This document shows, in pieces, positions 1 to 12,600 of a stretch of 64,000 bases of DNA. The position numbers and the translations under genes are program-made. The stretch spans positions 3,286,001-3,350,000 of the forward strand of contig NC_091046.1 of the NCBI RefSeq assembly GCF_963966145.1, given 5' to 3'. The notes below the pieces were generated by a model. That model worked only from the letters and a program-made list of their open reading frames with translations. It was not told where the DNA came from and did no database searches. The stretch's first letter is position 1. Every line of letters starts with the position of its first letter. The stretch is from Tenebrio molitor. Taxonomy: Eukaryota > Arthropoda > Insecta > Coleoptera > Tenebrionidae.

Positions 1-304
1 CCGTCTTTACATTAACTTTTGATGATCCGCTCCAGATTAAGGATGATCCGGAGGGAGCGAGTTTTCGGGTTTTCCAGTTATGAATTAAACAAGGACGGCG
101 TCGGGGTTATCCCCGGCTAGATTGCGTTGTTTAGAAAAATTTGCCGATACGATTGTGAATAATGGATGTGGGGGCGGTGCAAATATGAAACGTGCTTCAG
201 AGCAAAGCCACCGGTCCGCCGAAGAATGCACAAATGTTCTTCGTACATGTTCGAAAACTGAAACTGACTGTTGGTGACGGAAGTTTATCTTGAGAAACTA
301 GAAC
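1..304. other. No gene or repeat recognised
   Basis: Mixed-composition unique sequence up to the first dispersed repeat. I see no open frame with recognisable similarity, no splice-framed exon and no repeat shared with the rest of the window. Confidence 0.5.
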
Positions 305-811
305 GTCTGTATCCATAGTTACCAGTGGGTGAAAGTTTCTCTTTCGTTCACTTCACTTTCGCTCATTGTTTTTCGTTCACTGTCTTTCACTCACTGGTTT
401 TCATTCACTCGTAAATTTTTCCAATTCTTTCTGCTAACCTAATTTTGATTTTTTAGTCAACATTTGGTACCTCGCGGCACTTGCCTCTTCCAGGATATAA
501 TCAGGAACATATAATTCTTCATCATCCGCTTCCACAATTTCCACAAAGTACACACAACCACTTTATTGACGTTATAGAACTTTGTTTATTTTGTTTTTTT
601 TTCCATAGCAACAGATCCGTCCAAAAATTTGTATTTATTTACATTTTTCAGTACAAAGTTAGAGACACAATTTCTAAGGAGGTATCGAACAAAACTAAAT
701 ACAGCACTAGAGAGTAAGGTCGCTTTCGTTCACTTGCACTCAGCTCCGCTTCGAACACGCAATTCGCGTGAACGAAAGCTTTGCCTTCCTCACTGTTACT
801 GTAAGTAGCTA
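305..811 (-). repeat. Dispersed repeat family A, copy 1 (recombinase-like remnant frame)
   Basis: About 500 bases shared with copies at 15236-15695 (and its duplicate at 26212-26671), 45713-46102 and 62284-62724. The copies share GTTCAC/GTGAAC-rich ends, a block around CAACAGATCCGTCC, and the AAGGAGGTATCGAAC block. Read on the minus strand, the middle holds a decayed protein frame: EELYVPD followed by LEEASAARYQMLTKKSKL, then a stop. The same frame recurs in the other copies with different lesions, so it descends from coding sequence. The SKLRYQK-type block resembles the N-terminal part of tyrosine recombinases of Crypton-like elements, but that identification is from memory. The outer terminal repeat seen at 15236 is degraded here. 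Confidence 0.85.
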
Positions 812-1200
812 TTTTCATCTACTTCAACAGAAAGTTGGCAAAGAACGCTATTCTCTCCCAAGGGAGTAAAAGTAAAAGAGTCAGGTTTACGTTCGAAGAA
901 ATTAGTCAAAAAATGACTTTCTGGATCATGAAGAAAATCACAATTTATTTAGTAAAATTAATCGCACTGTATTGTTAACACTGATTCCAGAGATCTTCGT
1001 TGATCGTCAGCGTTGCTTGAAAAATAAATCAAAACGACATGCTCCCTATTTTTTTCCTTTCATTTTTTTTGGTCATCCGTATTCTTGCTTCCTCCATGTT
1101 TTTTCTCGCAATAAATCTCATTATACTGCTTAATCCCCTTCGAAGATATTTATCGAAATGCATTCTTCTAGGATTCGTAAAAAAGTGACACAACCACCAA
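812..1200. other. No gene recognised
   Basis: AT-rich spacer between two dispersed repeats. Only short frames without recognisable similarity are present. Confidence 0.5.
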
Positions 1201-1404
1201 AGATAAAATAAACTGTTTATGAAAGATAACTTTGATAATGGCAAATGTGCTTACTCTGATGCTCTAATTTTGAAAAAGTTGAATTTAAATTTCATGGGTT
1301 ACATGTATTACCTCTGGAGTAAAATATTATTTTCTCCCCTGGGCGATTACTGCTACTTTACCCGCGGGAGGAAATACACTTTTATACCTTGTCATACAAA
1401 TAAC
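1201..1404 (+). repeat. Dispersed repeat family B, copy 1
   Basis: About 200 bases similar to 35778-35990 in the same orientation. The best-conserved block is GGCAAATGTGCTTACTCTGA followed by TGCTCTAATTTTGA, and both copies later share a GGGAGGAAAT block and a TATACAAA-like end. A short piece around the GGGGAGGAAATG block also occurs near 62756. No protein frame is recognised. Confidence 0.75.
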
Positions 1405-1559
1405 TGTTGTGTTTTGTCGTGAATTATTCAACACATTGCCATAATAAAAAAATATGTCTTTGCATTTCGCTGGGAATAAATTGCAAGTAATTTTTTTTAC
1501 TTCTGGCTGCAGCTTGTTAATTGGAGAATTGTGAATCACATTCTTCATATGGTTTAGAG

Positions 1560-1788
1560 CAACGGTGGCCAACCTTTTTGTTCTCGAGTGCCACTTTATT
1601 TGACTAAAAATATTTGACGTGCCCTTTTTTCATTTCTTTTTCATTCTTCTGAAAGATAATGCATATGTACCCTACTAAGTCATCTGAATCGAATTACAGG
1701 AAAAAAGTTTTTACTTCGCGTAAGTATTATGATGAGATCATGACCGCGTGCCAATAGTGGCACGCGTGCCGCGGGTTGGCCACCGTTG
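1560..1788. mobile_element. hAT-type miniature inverted-repeat element (229 bases)
   Basis: The element begins CAACGGTGGCCAACC at 1560-1574 and ends with its perfect reverse complement GGTTGGCCACCGTTG at 1774-1788. It is flanked by GTTTAGAG on the left (1552-1559) and GTTTAAGAG on the right (1789-1797), which is an 8-base target-site duplication with one inserted A. Ends starting with CA and 8-base duplications are the hallmark of the hAT superfamily. At 229 bases with no open frame it is non-autonomous. Smaller inner inverted segments (GTGCCAATAGTGGCACGCG) suggest secondary structure. This is the cleanest mobile element in the window. Confidence 0.9.
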
Positions 1789-1866
1789 GTTTAAGAGCAT
1801 TCTCGATAACAAAAACTTAACGTAAATACATAAATCATGTTTCCACATCACATTTTTAAGATAAAA

Positions 1867-2002
1867 TAGTATTATGTATATCATTCAGAGTAGAAGGTCT
1901 TTTTGTGCTTCGCCCAGTTGCGACCTCGACTTCGTCTCGTTCTTCAAACTTTGGGCTTAGCACAAAAAGACTGACTCCTACTCTTAATGATATAATCTAC
2001 TA
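1867..2002 (-). mobile_element. Palindromic MITE family C, copy 1
   Basis: A near-palindrome with terminal inverted repeats: TATATCATTCAGAGTAGAAG at the left is matched in reverse complement by CTACTCTTAATGATATA at the right. Inner arms GTCTTTTTGTGCT and AGCACAAAAAGAC pair as well. Further copies lie at 35236-35370 and 53777-53883 in the opposite orientation. There is no coding frame. The size and hairpin shape fit a short non-autonomous DNA element; the superfamily is not determined. Confidence 0.85.
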
Positions 2003-4979
2003 TCAAAAGAAAAAATATATTAACCCACTTCTGATCAATTAATATTGAGCTTTTCACTTCTCTGTCAGGATCCAGTGAAACTCAAACTTCAATTAAGGTG
2101 TAAGGCGTATCGGAGAAAATGCAATCAAAGACTTGTTTCCTTCACAAACTTTAATTCTGAACTGTCCCATATACACAAAAATCTCCCACTTTATAGGCGG
2201 GCCATTACAAAACTTGAGACCCTTCGTTGGGGTCGATCTCATGCAAAAAAAAAACTAATTAAGACAGCTGCAATTACCTAATCCTAAGAATGCACCAAAG
2301 TCCGCAACATCTGGACAATAATCCATAACCTACCAACTAGCATAAAATCAAGTTCGGTTCCTTTACACCCTCAACGTGGTGTAAATGAAGCAGAACGACA
2401 CATACAGAAAAAAGCGGGGTAGCTAATTCGGGGTCAAACGCCGGGGTCATGCAGCTGTGTTATTTTTTCTTAATTCTAAAAAATATTGTAACACTACTAT
2501 TATTAATATATGAAACCAAATAGTTCTGCGCAGTAGAAAGTTCACTTGATCCATTGCGTCCTGGATATGACAGAATAATTCTACACCAAATCTCCTCCAA
2601 CTGTCTAATCCACTTCGATGTTAGTTTGTGGAGCATATTACGCGTTTTCTATTTGTAGTTCAAATATGTACGCTTATTTTCCAAATGAAATTTGGTTTTA
2701 GCAATAAAGTGTATTTGGTGTGAGGGAATCAATAAAGTGTTGCAGTCGTGATTATGTTGTTCTCTTTAAATTTCTTATGGCTATCCGGTCCGTTCATATT
2801 TCGCGGATAATTTTAGAACCGATACGAGTTTCATCTGGTTCGAGTTTTTGTGCGCCCTTCAATAAATGGAATTGGTAAAAGTCGAAAGATGCTGAAATGT
2901 AGAATGAGACACGGTCACGGATATTGAAATGTGTATTTTTTCTTGGAGTATTTTGTTTATCGAGTTTGCGGAGAGAAGATGCGAGCTCCGTTCATCTCGA
3001 ATTGATAAATCCGGGCATCGCAGGAAGATTTAATGTCGACGAGATGAGGGAATTAAGGCCGTTCCACACGTACTTTGTACGTATAAAACGGAGCCCAGGA
3101 ACCGAGTCCACTTCCATAGGCTTTCTTCCGTTAATGCAGTACTCGTGTAGGGATGTTAAAATCGCCTTTGGGCCGTCACCAGGACGACTCCGTTACACTT
3201 CACACGTACCTAAAACCTTTTTATGTATAACCGCGTCCATTTCCAAAGCTTCCCGGTATTCAAGTATTTATCTTGGAGGATTTTTTCCGAGCCTGTATTC
3301 CGAAGGCGTTTTAATACAGTTTAGAACGACTCACTTCCACCGGACTGAATATAAAAATAAATTGCCGGAGAGAGCTCACATTCTAATTTCCGGTCAGCGA
3401 GAGGAGCTTTTTCCACCGCCAGACAAACGTAATTCCACGACGCAAATTCACAACGGATCCAGGAGTTCGGCCCGGAATTATCGTCACATTTTTTAAAGAC
3501 TCGCCGAGAGCTTTTCGACTAGTTCCAGGTGGATCTGGAAATTGGGAATGAAGAGCTCAATCCGGCCGTCTTCCGGGAATTCGTTCCAGTTTGTTGAAAT
3601 ATTTTAATTTTCAACGGCGCCATGTTTGATTCTCGGCCCATTAAATTTGATTTTCGCCCAACTCGACGGCTGTCCAACTTTTAAGGCTCTTAATTATGCG
3701 ACCTTGACAACTCCGAAAATTAAACTTTTCCAACTTTCGGGACCCGATAAATTCTGTTTCTGGGTTAGGAGTTTGTCGTCATTTTTTTATTTTAATTTCC
3801 CCGAGCTGCGAACTCACTCCGGCTAAGTGTGCACAGGCAATTATTAATTTTGGCAAATTTTCAGATGTCGTTAAGGCAGATTCATTACTTCACTTTTCGC
3901 CACCTCAAATTTACTCAAACAATAATTGTTGCGGAGATAAATTTTGTGAACGTGGCGGTGTTTGCACATCTGGGCCTTGGGTTGGTTAAATATTGAAGTT
4001 TTGGCGCTCTCTTGCGGAGTTGCGACTTCTGATAAGCTACAGGGTGATCGGTGGATAATAACGTTTGTTTTCCCAGTAGCGTCGACATTTTGCGTGCGAG
4101 ACGGGACGAGTGGTGGCGCAACACATAATAACGTAATTTTGCAGAAATAAAATGGTTACGACCGCCATTATTACACCATTTCAAAGTGCGCTCCAGACCC
4201 TCGTAATTATTATATTACAGGGTCAGCTTTTACGGTTCGAATGTAAGCAGAGGAACTTTGTAAGGTCGTAGGTGGAGGGTTGGCCGCCCCCGAAAAAACT
4301 GTCGTTTTTGTTGAGCCGAAAAAGCTCGCAACAGATTTGCGAGAACTGTGTTTTGTGCGAACAAAGTGATCTGTTTAAAACAAGCCAACAAAACAAATGC
4401 GTTTAACCGAAACGTATGCGCAAACAGTTCGAAATGTATTTCATTCCGACAAGTGCTCCTTTCTTTGAACCAATTCAATTTGTAAGTAAACATTTCCCCG
4501 ATTCGCGCGTGTTGTTGTATCGACGGCCGATCGAGAAGTCGCCATTAATCCGCCGCCGCCACCGCCGGTTCAGCTTGCATATTTAAAGTGGGTGGCGCGA
4601 GTCAGGTAGCTAGCTGCAGATTAGTAAATGAAGCAGTAATTCACACTAGTACCGGCGGTTTACTTAATCCTTACAATGGTAGATGAAATATGCGCCCTCA
4701 GAAAGCCGGCAAGTGATTGCAATTCTGCTAATGTAGCGGGGGTTATTTATTACCGAACTGAAGATATTTCGAATGGATACGCGAAACGGCAAGTTTTATT
4801 GCCGACACGAGTCTCCAATTTAATTGCACACACAGGGTGGCCCGTCGTTTATCTGCCACTTTCGGAATTACGCTCCTCATAATTAAGGCAAAGCGACGGT
4901 TTTATCGCGGCAAAAATCTCACCAATCTTTCATCGAGAAGTGAGCTTGCCGATCGGAGTCGCTGGAGTGGAATGGTGTG
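2003..4979. other. No supported gene
   Basis: A roughly 3 kb stretch. The longest open frame (2924-3496, plus, 190 codons) has a leading hydrophobic stretch but no recognisable domain and no splice or promoter support. A second frame at 2045-2281 is Lys/Arg-rich and also unrecognised; it could be a transposon scrap. The stretch 4500-4620 is CpG-rich with CCGCCGCCGCC-like runs, followed by CATATTTAAAG. I see no known repeat in it. Confidence 0.5.
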
Positions 4980-4991
4980 CGTGTGACGGAT

Positions 4992-5072
4992 ACAGCTTGA
5001 CAAAAACAGCTTGGCACATGAAATGCGCAGAGAAAGTGTCTGCAAGACAAGGATATGGCTAGGGTTGTAGGT
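4992..5072 (+). repeat. SINE-associated dispersed repeat D, copy 1
   Basis: The block ACAGCTTGACAAAAACAGC through ATATGGCTAGGGTTGTAGGTA is present in reverse complement at 13185-13279 (and its duplicate 24161-24255). In the second place it directly abuts a tRNA-like SINE head. Here the sequence after GGTA diverges, but GGGTACCGGGGTTAA at 5186-5200 resembles the B-box side of that SINE. The two loci probably share an ancestral SINE or SINE/LINE composite. Confidence 0.75.
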
Positions 5073-5220
5073 ACTGAGGCACGGTTCACAACAAGCCGCA
5101 GTCTCCGCAGAAGGAGACCGCCAATACTGACGTGAGAGCGCGAGAGCTCCCGTTCATACGTACGTTCCTCAGTACCAGGGTACCGGGGTTAACTCATAAC
5201 CATTTGCCCAGCCACGTATG

Positions 5221-5700
5221 ATCTGTGCATTTGGTTGTCACCACCAGTCATCCCGACAGGATGCGCCCGAAAACAACGGCATCGCCGTGTCATGAGCCAA
5301 AGGTGTCCCACCCGAACCTAGTTCGGTACTCAGGAATTATACCATGGTATCTGCCAGAGGTTTTACATATTGATGGTATTGATTTCATAGCCCAGGTTGT
5401 CCACACCTGGTAACTGCATCTCCATCACCTAATTCACTGCACCACTCCAGGGCCACAAATTATTCACCTCCCCTCACTCTCGTACATCTCAAACAGCTCC
5501 GTTCGGTTTCAGCTGCCAAGCTTCACTGTCACCCGCGAGCCAAGGACTTTTCAAATATAATTTATGAGCCACATGTTTGGGTGGAAGGGGTAGTTTTTCT
5601 GTTGCGTTTTAAAAATTCGCTTACAGATGATTTCTCAGAAATGAAAATATTTGTTTAATGGGGAGTATATATTATAATAACATAAGTACATAACATTTTA
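5221..5700. other. No gene recognised
   Basis: Sequence between the SINE-related repeat and the 3' end of the decayed LINE. The last part (about 5640-5700) may be 3' untranslated sequence of that LINE. No confident tail or target-site duplication was found. Confidence 0.4.
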
Positions 5701-5703
5701 GTT

Positions 5704-7930
5704 TTACAATACAAACATTTCCGATAATAATGCGGAATCTGGAAAAGTGCCCTGAATGCTTGCAGCGTTTCCACGTTGAATGGCAAGGGAAATCCTCTCG
5801 AAATGGAATTTCTTTGATTTTGAATCGCCTGATTCCGCAATAAGTTGGTTTCCGATGAAATTAATGAAATCGATGGCTTCTTTGCACCAAGGGCCTAAGG
5901 TTTCAAACGCTAAACCTTTAAATGCGTAATTTGGCCAAATAAATTGAACTATATTTGCTATGTTTGCTGCAAGCCATTTCAGCGGCAAAACTTGAAACTT
6001 CAGAAGTTTTCAAAACGTAACTATCTGCAAGTGTATCTACAATAGTAACATCCCAAACTAAACCTTTAATCCATGGTACTAAAGTCATCCCATCTGGGCG
6101 TTTTCCATCATCCCGAGACAGTCCGTTTGGTTCTAAAGTTGAATTAACATGAATAGAAGTCAAAGACCGGTTGATAATAGAATTAATTTCAGTGTGTCTG
6201 GAAAATCTACCACTGCTTTTTGAACAACTTAGACCGTGGATGCCAATTTCGTCAACTTTCGCATTGCATTTGCAAATGCGATGTGTACAAAGATTACAAC
6301 CCAATCGTAAACCAATACAAACTTGGAAGGAAGTGTTATCTAAAACAGTACCAATATTAGGAAAAGGTATTGCATGTAACCAAGATCCTGATTCTCTGCA
6401 TTGCGAAGCCTTAAAACGAGTCTCTAGGTGAATTAAAGATTAAGTCATTGGCAATTATTCGTTTGATATTGATATTATCCCAATTCTTCTGAAATTGTGG
6501 GATTGTTGGTCTTTCGTTTTCATTTTCTACATTCCAGACTGCTAAAGCTTCATCATAATGGTGAATAATAAGTTCATTATGCTTTGAATTTAGTAATAGA
6601 GAAACAAGCTTTTCAACACAATGAATTGAAGATAGGAAAGCAGGGAGGCAAATATCGGAAATGCGGCGAATTCCCAGTCCACCAAATCTAATCGGTAAAG
6701 TGGACTGACACCATTGTAAATCAGTTAAATGTAAATTAAGTATTCTTTCTAAAGAAAACTTTAAAGAAGAATCAATTGAATTAACATAATTCGAAAATTT
6801 CCAAAATGGAGTTGTTCTTAATAAAAAATTAAATTTTGGTATGAAAAGTTCTTGATTAAAGTATAAGACACGTGTCTGCTAAGAAGTTCAGCTTTGTTTA
6901 AAAGATTTTCAACTGTAATTATAGTTTTTTCGACAGTGTTTGTGAAACCTTGGTCAAAGATTGGAGAGCCTAAAAAAGATAAACTTTCTCGGTCGCAAAT
7001 TTTAATACCTGGTGCTAAATTTTGAAATTCCTTCATGACTTTTAAATCTGTGTCTCCAAAACAGCAAAAGATCTCGCATTTGTTAAAGTTTAATTCAAAA
7101 CCAATTTTTCTGGATAAATTGCTTAAAGTCGGACAAAACTATTTCTGGGTAATCAGCTAAGGTTCCATCATCTAAATACCAAATATTCAGTTGACAATCC
7201 AAAGATAAAATAATTGGTTGAATGGCAAGACTAAAAACGATAGGACCGCAAGGATCTCCTTGCTGGGCTCCAACAGAAGAAGAAATTAAATGATCACCGA
7301 AAAATAAAGTTGAAGGATTCCTATAGCATTGATAAAGATAAGGGTGGGGTATGACATTGTACTTCTTTTAGAATACAGTCCCGTTCGACTGAGTTAAAAG
7401 CGTTCTTGAAATCTAATTTAAGAAGAACTTTGCCACGGTTTTGGTCGTTATTCACAAAGGTTCGTGCGGTATGAATTGCTGCTTCGCATCCTAGCTTAGT
7501 TTTCACTCCAAGTTGGTGTGGAGATAAATACGAATTTACAATATTACGACTTTGAAAACAGCCTAGCTTTGAAGTCAATCTTCGTAAACAGTTTCCTATA
7601 GCGATCGGTCTAATTCCTCCATCTTTCTTATGAAGGGCACATAAAGACGCACCATATGATAAATGACAAATTTCTGAAGGAAGTTAGCCAGACAATAAAA
7701 AATTGCACAGTTTTGTTAAAGCTCTTAGTGCCTGCTGACCTGCTTCACCCGCTGATAAAGATATAATATCTTTCAAATATTGTGGTCTCATGCCATCTAA
7801 ACCTGGTGAAGAACCGGCAGGAAAGGAATTGATAGCTTCTGGAACGTTTTGCTCATTGACTATTAAAGAAAAGTCTCCTGGTTTGAAAGCGTCTGGGAAA
7901 AAAGTTCGCGAGATGGTGAAGGATGTTTTT
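5704..7930 (-). pseudogene. Non-LTR retrotransposon with restriction-like endonuclease, 5'-truncated and decayed
   Basis: Reading right to left on the minus strand, broken frames give an ordered polyprotein. It starts with SSPGLDGMRPQYL (about 7785-7820), then KKDGGIRPIAIGN (about 7588-7626) and LLKLDFKNAFNSVERD (about 7400-7435, catalytic motif A). GAQQGDPCGP follows (about 7235-7265), then WYLDDGT at 7170-7190, the YxDD-type catalytic motif C. Farther on come a CxxC...HGLSC zinc knuckle (about 6205-6300) and a RPDG...WDVT..D segment (about 6040-6110) typical of a PD-(D/E)XK endonuclease. The product ends with RISLAIQRGNAASIQGTF and a stop at 5704. This order matches LINEs with a C-terminal restriction-like endonuclease (R2/HERO-like groups). 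Several stops and frameshifts, and the missing N-terminal DNA-binding part, make it non-functional. The exact clade is uncertain. Confidence 0.9.
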
Positions 7931-9592
7931 TTTTAAATTTTTTAATTTTTTAAAATTTGGTTAATTGTTTTTCCTGGTGTATTTTACGCCATTGTCCTTT
8001 ATAACTTAAATTGCATTTTTCCTCTTTTAAATATTTCAATAGGAAGCAAATTGGAGAACCAGCTGGCTACAGAAATATAATTTAGATTGGTTCTACAACC
8101 CGGGACACTCGGAGTAGAGATGGAATAACTTTCTCTGTGAAAATATTTCTACATCGGAACGGGTTCGTTTTTTTGTAAAAAATCTGTGGCAGGAAATTAA
8201 GACTGTAGCTGTATCGAGCAAGAAATTGCTCCGTCATCTGTCGTGTGATTAAATGAAACTCAAGTATCGCAAGCATATATCCTTTGTGCAGGAGAGGGCA
8301 ATTAAGCGGTCTTCATGTCCCAAAGACTATGTGGAGTCGTTTATTTGAGATGTTTCCTAGCTTAGTTTTCATCACTTGGCGGTAGTGCGGTGCAATATCC
8401 GGATAAACTTCCCCAATAATGTACAGGTCTGCTGTTGACAAGTTCGATATTGAAACCACACAGTGCATGCATAATTGAAATCTTTGACATTTCGAATTTG
8501 TTTTCCATTATTTAGTCTAGACAGACGGGATTATCGGAACGAGAGGGTCGGTCACATTTGACCTACTGGTAAAGTAAACGTTACAAGTTTTTTGTTCCCC
8601 CGTCCGCTTCCAGTCTTGCCTTTGAAATTGAAAAAATATGAAAACAGTACCTCGACTTATTCTTACCGTAAATAAAACATCAAACAACTATCGCCGGGTG
8701 CCCGGAGGGTCGGTGGAATTTTCGAAAAAAAAAAATTGTGCTCGTGCAACCTTTTGGATGTTGTATTTATTGTGGGGCAAAAATAGGCGAGTTCGGCGTT
8801 TCGTGGCAGTTTTCTGTTTGTCCATGTTTGCAAAATAAAATTTCATCCGTGCTCCTCTTAATAAAATCAGTCCGAACTAGAACGATTCAATTTGTGCAAA
8901 ATCGAATATCAATTTGCATGGCAATGTTTCAGTAACTAGTTCTGGTTCTGCTTAACTCGAAAGAGTCTGCGAGGAGCAACAGAGTTCCGAGTTAAATTCA
9001 ATAAAACAGCTCGCTCGTTACGTAAGGGGGAGGTTTGTATCAACCTCCGGCCAATTAATTACCAAATCGGAGAAAAATTGTACCGTGGCTTTATTAAATG
9101 TATCCACTCGGTGAAAATCGTTGCGCATTTATTACCGACCGATAATTAAATAAATCAACTAATAAAATATTCACGGTGGCGCCGATCGCTGATCGGATTA
9201 TCGTCGCACACGAAATGGATTTTTTCCATAATTATAATTAGAGGGAGCACTGAAAATTCTCCGTTTTTCAGCCGGACCCGAGAGCATTAATGTTTCAGCA
9301 GCCATCGCGAACGGAGAGGCTATTTGGACCGTATTTATGTCCGAGGAAAAGTAAATGTAATTGTTGAAACACACAACTAAATTTAACTTATTTAAGAAGC
9401 CGTTAAAATTTACGCCGTTAATTTGCTAATGGCGCTTCCATACGGTGCAACCGATAGCTCTGTTAATTCGAGCCGAGGAGTAATTAAGGATAGTTCGCAT
9501 CGCAACATTCTCAGAATATCCGATGTCTGGTTTTTAAACGCCGTACACTCCGTCCGACACCCCGTCGGACACTTTTCCCTCTCTTACTGACA
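7931..9592. other. No supported gene
   Basis: The first ~130 bases are T-rich and probably continue the LINE's truncated 5' end. The rest is AT-rich unique sequence with TTAATTAATT-like runs. No domain, exon or repeat was recognised. Confidence 0.45.
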
Positions 9593-9610
9593 ATGTTTCT
9601 ATTGTTGCAG

Positions 9611-9689
9611 ACGTTAATATGGTGGCCGAACCGAAGCCTCATCAGACGGGGAGGAAAAGACAAAACGTTGCCAAAACCGGAAACGACTG
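9611..9689 (+). CDS. Weak candidate internal exon, product unknown
   Basis: The segment is preceded by a pyrimidine-containing tract ending TATTGTTGCAG and followed by G|GTGAGT, so both splice signals fit the consensus. Two frames are open across its 79 bases. One reads VNMVAEPKPHQTGRKRQNV and is basic and low in hydrophobic residues; the other reads WWPNRSLIRRGGKD. Neither is recognised. A third frame that opens inside the segment runs on to 9884 through a basic stretch (GQRVQYRRRRDN), with no known counterpart. No partner exons can be pointed to, so this may be chance. Confidence 0.2.
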
Positions 9690-12600
9690 GTGAGTCGCTT
9701 TTGTCATTTTCTGCAAAGCTCAAGTGGTCGTGTTGCTATAAAGCTCCCTGCCAAAATACGGAAAGCTCCGGTTTGTGCACGGCCAAAGGGTCAACGAGTG
9801 CAGTACCGTCGCCGTCGTGATAATATTATTGATTGTACTGCAGGAGAACTTAATTTCATTAACTCACAGCTTGATGCACGATAGGTGAAGGTTGATGGGC
9901 GTAGCGAAGTGGTGTCAAGAGGGGGTTAAATGACCCCGAAGGGATCACGGTGATGTTAGCGTTATCTGTAATTCGCTGAAATTCCAGAGATGTGCGAATT
10001 TGGTTGACGTTTCAATTTTCACCGCGTTTTCAACCATCCCGTGAAAAAATAAGAGCGAACGTGACAAAATGGGTCGCTTCCCCCCAACGAAATATTTGTG
10101 TGGGCAATAGACATCTGAAAAATTAATACGCAAGCAAGAAGTTCGCCGGCAAAGGCAATTTCGTCATTTAGCTCCTGATGTGTATGCAACCAACTATGCG
10201 CAACCTTGACAATAAATTGTATGTGTTTCACAAGAAAAATTGGAGTTTTGGCGTGTTTCGATACGTTGAGAGGTTCCGAAAGAGCGGAATTTGTGTACGG
10301 AAATCGTGTGTACGACCTTGAAAGTAAATATAGCAAGAAAAAGTGGCGTTCTGAAGCGTTCAGGGGTTGGGAAAGAGGGCTGTTGTTTGGAGAACCGCAC
10401 GGAATTATGATCCATCGCCTGCAGAACCGTCCGATACGTCTCGATGTTAATTAATATTAATCGAGGCTCGGCCCTGAATTATTACCGATCGAGATGTGCG
10501 CAGTTTTCCCCGAACTCCATAAATTCCTTGCATCGGTCGAGAAATCAGGATTGATCCCACCAGAGTGCAACAAGAATTGGTTAACGTTAGTTTGTTACCT
10601 TACGTCGGCGGCGCGCAACTCCCCCGTATATCTCCTGTGGGACTTGGCCGGTATGTCCCCCGGGTGCGACGGAAGGAATGAATCAGAACGTACACAAACG
10701 CAGACAATGGTCGAGGGGATATACGTTTTTCCCCCCTCGCCCCCTGAATTACATCGTGCGGGAGCAAACTCCGTGTTCGATTTTGGTGCGAATCCGATTG
10801 CAAATCTTCCATTTACATGATCGAAACGGTCACCTCGACCATCAGCGATGCAGGATAAATGTAAATTGTTGGGCACTTAATCCGTACACGTGAAAGCATT
10901 ATAGGTCGCCGTGTTTACCGGCGGTGTCGAATCGGGGGATCGTCCGGGCTAATCCGGATGATGCCGGAACGGTCAGTTGTTGGGGCGCGCCAGATTTTTT
11001 GCTCCGGGAGATTTAATTTCTAGTGGCGATTAGAGCACTCTCTCGTTGCAGAACTGTGATCAATTGCAGAAGAAACGGGAGGGATGGAGAGCCGCATTAC
11101 CGAGTTTTAATTCAATACATCGGAAAAGCATCAGACACTAATTGGTTAAAAAAGGAAAACCCTCCACTTGACAAGGGTGAGGTGAAATAATGAAAGGATG
11201 AGCGAAGTTGGCGCCCTGACAATCACGATGAATGTTGCAGATCGATCAGGAGGACCGAAGACGTGGCCCTCTTGATTAGGTTTCGCTAACCGAAGAGATG
11301 GATCGCCCCCACTCTCCACCCTCCGACGTATTACCGGTCAGAAATTAACTGTACACGAATCCATTAAGCCTGACGGATATTCGAGCCTTCTTCGCTGCGA
11401 TCTTCTTGCTACAATGCTAACATCCCATTCGGGGAGAATTAAACCGAAAATTGCTTTAAAATCTTATTTCCCGTTGAATTTTCATTTAATAAATTGTAAT
11501 GTAGGCTGAAAATGGCTCTCGGATAGAATCGAGGCATGTCCCTCCTCTCGATTAAGATCATTAAGAAAATTCGACTCAGTTGTTTCGCTCCGGAGAGTTT
11601 TTAATTGCCTTTTTATTGGCGCTATTAATTTTTGGACAATTTAAGTTTAAGGAGGCGTTTTCTGGAAGTGTCGGAGAAAATCTGATTGTTACGCGGCCTA
11701 TTTGTTCCGAAAATGACTTTCGAAAGGTATTTAGGAGAAACTGGAAACTTTGTTGGCGCGACGGAGCTTCGTCTTGTTTGATTTAAAGAGTTGAAAAATT
11801 GTGTTTCTGGATTCTTCGCTCTCCGACACGAATAGTTGGTTCTCGCTGTAAGTTTAGCATTACATCAAATAAACTTAAATTCCAATTTCGGCAGTGCTGA
11901 AAAAGCCGGTATTGAATAACACAAGGGAAAAAAAAGTCACGATCGTTTAGCATCGACATTTTATTTATAAATCAGAGTCGAAGAGCCAAAGCTCTCTCCG
12001 GAATCGCCGAGACAAAACAAATAATCGCTCCGCCAGGATAAAATATCACCGTCTCTAAGCTAAAGAGGTCCGGAATGCAGCTAACTGCAACGCTACACCC
12101 ATTACTTTCCCAATATCATGTCCGTGAAGGAGCAGTTGCCGATCCCTTTGATCAACTGGAAACCGTTTCGCCCTTTGTAAGTAATATCACTTAAATTATT
12201 CTCGGGGCGAAAAAAAAAAGCGAGCGGCCACTCCGAACCTAATATCGACGCGATACACCACCCCCCGGTTTTATTAAAGATGTATTCAGACAGAATTTGA
12301 TCCGGGCCGGGCTCCATACCTGGAAGGAGCATTTCCATGTATGCAATATTCGTGATGCACCGAAGGTGGTGTCGGAATCCTGTTCCGTATTTGAATTCGG
12401 CTCTCTGGGCGGTGTTTTGTCAAACATCCAATATGGCCGGCGGCCGTCATTCCGACCCGTTCACTCATGAAACGGACACGCATTACCAGACGATATTATT
12501 CGGAGTGGATGGGGTATTTATTCTTTCTTTTGGCCGCGTTCGTGTTTGGCATCGGTCCGTTTGCCAGACCGTGTAACTAAAAGGAAAAATATGGTGTGCA

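Noticed and set aside
2924..3496. 190-codon plus-strand open frame with a hydrophobic start
   Set aside because: No recognisable domain, no splice or promoter context. An open frame of this length can arise by chance in a 64 kb window.
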